Assembly: GCA_014529385.2 (NCBI GenBank)
Contig: CM043962.1
Location: 91,196,680 to 91,256,679, forward strand
Direction: 5' to 3'
Length of the DNA stretch: 60,000 nt
DNA from: Adiantum capillus-veneris
Lineage: Eukaryota; Streptophyta; Polypodiopsida; Polypodiales; Pteridaceae
In this document: piece after piece, positions 59,310 to 60,000 of the stretch
Numbering within the stretch: the first letter of the stretch is position 1
Layout: each line of letters begins with the position of its first letter
The notes under the pieces: model-generated
Databases searched by the model: none
What the model was told of the DNA's origin: nothing
What the model saw: only the letters and a program-made list of their open reading frames with translations
Program-made: the position numbers and the translations under genes

Positions 59310-60000
59310 ATGGCTGACAACAACAACACAGATGTGTTCGAGATGTTTGTTGTTGAGGACAGGTTGGATGGGGACAACTACCCTATGTGGGCTTATATGA
59401 TGCAACATGTTCTTGTATCAAAAGGCGTCTGGAACATTGTGCAGGGCATTGATGTACGTCCTAGTTATGAGGATGTAGGCGATATTGAGGATGTTGCAGG
59501 TCTTGCTGTAAGGATTGTTGTTGTTAGAGTTGTTTTGCCTACGATAGAACAAGCTTGTTGGGATGTTAAGGATACACAGGCTCATGCATTGATTGCGTTG
59601 TCTATGAAGCACACCATTGTTCCTCACATCCATTTAGCAAAATCTGCAAGACAGCAGGCTTGGGATATTCTAGCAGGTCTTTATGCAAGCCGCATTGAGG
59701 CTAAAATTGCTTTGTTGAGTAAAGAGCTGGAGTCGAAGATTATGCATGAGGAAGATGACATGGACACTTTCCTTGCTAGTGTCAAGGATATCAATGAGCA
59801 ACTTATTTCAGCAGGTGAAGTCATTTCAGACAATTCCCTTGTGCAGACTGTTCTTGATGCCTTACCAGATTCCTACTAGACTTTTGCTAGTACTTGGAGA
59901 CTAATGACCCAAGGAAATCCTGAAGTTGTCAAGTTTGATGCATTATGCACATTGCTGTTGCAAGAGTCACTTTCTAGAAAAAACAGGACTAGGCAGCGTG
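59310..60000 (+). pseudogene. Copia C2 gag (runs off the window)
   Basis: I chose the ATG at 59,310 (MADNNNTDVFEMFVVEDRLD) because Copia gag proteins start shortly before the DGxNYxxW motif, here LDGDNYPMWAYMM. The frame is also open upstream to 59,247. The UBN2-type middle has AWDILAGLYASRIEAKIALL. One TAG interrupts at 59,877-59,879 after DALPDSY, where a Gln codon is expected. The same frame continues to the window end with TFASTWRLM and LLLQESLS. With only one lesion, C2 is the best-preserved gag here. Confidence 0.9.

Overview
The window looks like an intergenic, transposon-packed stretch of a large plant nuclear genome. It is AT-rich, has long (GA)n, (CA)n and (CT)n microsatellites, and carries chromodomain Gypsy elements, a Tork/Tnt1-type Copia, Tat/Athila-type LTR signals and plant LINEs. 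I recognise no host gene, tRNA, rRNA or CRISPR. The exact lineage (fern, gymnosperm, angiosperm) cannot be fixed from sequence alone. Nearly every coding trace is a broken retroelement gene.

Left block, 1-15,012. Decayed plus-strand Gypsy gag/protease fragments (1-3,900) are followed by a minus-strand LTR with a tRNA-Asp primer site ('m', 4,304-5,233). Next is the 3' half of a minus-strand chromodomain Gypsy ('A'): its 3' LTR (5,234-7,729) holds a foreign solo LTR flanked by GGCGG, and its integrase, RNase H and C-terminal RT lie at 7,741-9,918. A plus-strand Gypsy ('L3') sits in A's RT: 5' LTR 9,919-12,465, gag debris, and the N-terminal part of integrase ending at 14,856. A fragment of a Copia LTR ('C2', 14,857-15,012) interrupts that integrase.

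Middle block, 15,013-50,156. In order: a Tat-like LTR with its start of gag ('T'); a chromodomain Gypsy remnant ('G4') interrupted by an almost complete Tork Copia with perfect 5-bp target duplications (17,904-23,478); G4's LTR and a 3 x 254-bp tandem array; two more minus-strand Gypsy remnants (25.2-27.6 kb and 29.8-31.1 kb); microsatellites; a non-autonomous DNA transposon whose empty site is also in the window (32,014-33,350); a minus-strand LTR with an unrecognised ORF (34.4-36.2 kb); LINE copies meeting tail to tail at 38.59 kb; a long decayed LINE with ORF1, endonuclease and RT (40.9-44.7 kb); another gag fragment; and an AT-rich field of decayed ~140-bp repeats.

Right block, 50,157-60,000. 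It contains the missing 5' half of A (LTR, primer site, gag, protease, N-terminal RT, plus strand), the 3' half of L3 (LTR and C-terminal integrase, minus strand) and the 5' end of C2 (LTR, primer site, gag, plus strand).

The left and right blocks are complementary halves of one three-layer nest: A contains L3, which contains C2. C2 is flanked by the same 5-bp duplication ACAGC at 14,852-14,856 and, reverse-complemented, at 58,716-58,720. The two integrase pieces join in frame at that point. The halves face each other in opposite orientation 44 kb apart, which one inversion explains, with one breakpoint between 15,013 and 50,156 (best candidate about 16,768) and the other beyond 60,000. By-eye LTR divergence falls with nesting depth (A about 15-20%, L3 about 7%, C2 about 5%), as expected for successive insertions.
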